This document shows positions 6,025 through 6,303 of a DNA stretch of 6,303 nt, piece by piece. The stretch comes from Candidatus Woesearchaeota archaeon (GTDB lineage Archaea > Nanobdellota > Nanobdellia > Woesearchaeales > GW2011-AR15): NCBI GenBank assembly GCA_023701075.1, contig JAMPXQ010000082.1:1-6303 (forward strand), written 5' to 3'. Made by a program: the position numbers and the translations under genes. Every line of letters starts with the position of its first letter. Within the stretch, counting starts at the first letter, position 1. The notes below the pieces were generated by a model. The model saw nothing but the letters and a program-made list of their open reading frames with translations, was not told the origin of the DNA and did no database searches.

Positions 6025-6303
6025 ATGCTAAGATTCAAAGAACTGATATTTCCAAGGAACTATGAACACAGGAGATATATGGATGATTCCATTAAAAATA
6101 TCGGTAGATATATCAGCAGATGCAAGAAGGATGAACTTCGAAATGACCTACCTAAGCTGGAAATGGATTATAAGACTATCCTGGAGGCCAGGACATTCAC
6201 GCCTCTAGACAGCTGGATCCTGCCTGGCAGGATAAGGGAATTCCTCTTGAGATATAAAATCCTCAGCCTGACTGAGAACCCCATGGCCTTCAGGAAGGAA
6301 AAC
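6025..6303 (+). CDS. N-terminal part of an unrecognised protein (runs off the right edge)
   Basis: The frame is open from a stop at 5986-5988 to the window's end; the first ATG is at 6025, giving at least 93 codons. The product begins MLRFKELIFPRNYEHRRYMD and is soluble, strongly charged and mostly helical in appearance, with many Arg, Lys, Glu and Leu and no signal peptide. A PLDSWILPGRIREFL segment occurs at about 61-75. Codon use (AGG/AGA for Arg, ATA/ATC for Ile) matches the other genes, and the lack of stops over 315 bases supports real coding. No Shine-Dalgarno site or TATA box is well placed for this ATG, so the true start is uncertain; 12 in-frame codons upstream, or a shifted frame before them, may belong to it. 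I do not recognise the family. Confidence 0.6.
   Translation, partial: MLRFKELIFPRNYEHRRYMDDSIKNIGRYISRCKKDELRNDLPKLEMDYKTILEARTFTPLDSWILPGRIREFLLRYKILSLTENPMAFRKEN

Noticed and set aside
1..6303. tRNA, rRNA, CRISPR arrays, insertion sequences and attachment sites
   Set aside because: Nothing in the window shows cloverleaf signals, evenly spaced repeats, transposase motifs or terminal inverted repeats. Composition is even along the window, so no recent transfer boundary is seen.

Overview
The window looks archaeal. The pilus ATPase and the SepF protein are of archaeal type, arginine is written mostly with AGA/AGG and isoleucine often with ATA, one gene appears to be leaderless behind a TATA box, and no bacterial -35/-10 promoters stand out. 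An uncultivated lineage of the DPANN type (for example Woesearchaeota or Pacearchaeota) would fit, but this is an inference from style and gene content and cannot be proven here.

Positions 1-4549 (+ strand) hold a tightly packed operon of five overlapping genes for a type IV filament / Tad-like secretion machine. It opens with the 3' end of a beta-rich, possibly surface-exposed protein. Next come a complete secretion ATPase (GspE/TadA/FlaI family), a tiny 57-residue helical protein that is easy to miss, a 557-residue T2SSF membrane protein with a roughly 300-residue cytoplasmic N-terminal extension, and a second, shorter T2SSF membrane protein. Neighbouring genes overlap by 8, 1, 4 and 4 bases, so translation is probably coupled and the products are probably needed together. 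The ATPase would power a filament assembled on a membrane platform made by the two T2SSF proteins. The pilin itself, the prepilin peptidase and the operon promoter are not in the window.

Positions 4550-4738 are a convergent intergenic gap with a T-run on each strand that could end transcription. Positions 4739-5143 (- strand) encode SepF, the archaeal membrane anchor for FtsZ, with a textbook Shine-Dalgarno site. The 209-base gap at 5144-5352 is divergent. It holds a candidate sepF TATA box and, on the other side, a 16-bp perfect palindrome directly next to a TATA box placed so that the following gene would be leaderless.

Positions 5353-5880 (+) encode a 175-residue protein of unknown function with about three membrane segments. 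After 144 bases without a convincing gene, an open reading frame starts at 6025 and runs off the right edge; its product is not recognised.

The most noteworthy items are the hidden 57-residue gene inside the pilus operon, the unusual N-terminal extension of the first platform protein, and the palindrome/TATA arrangement in front of the unknown membrane protein.
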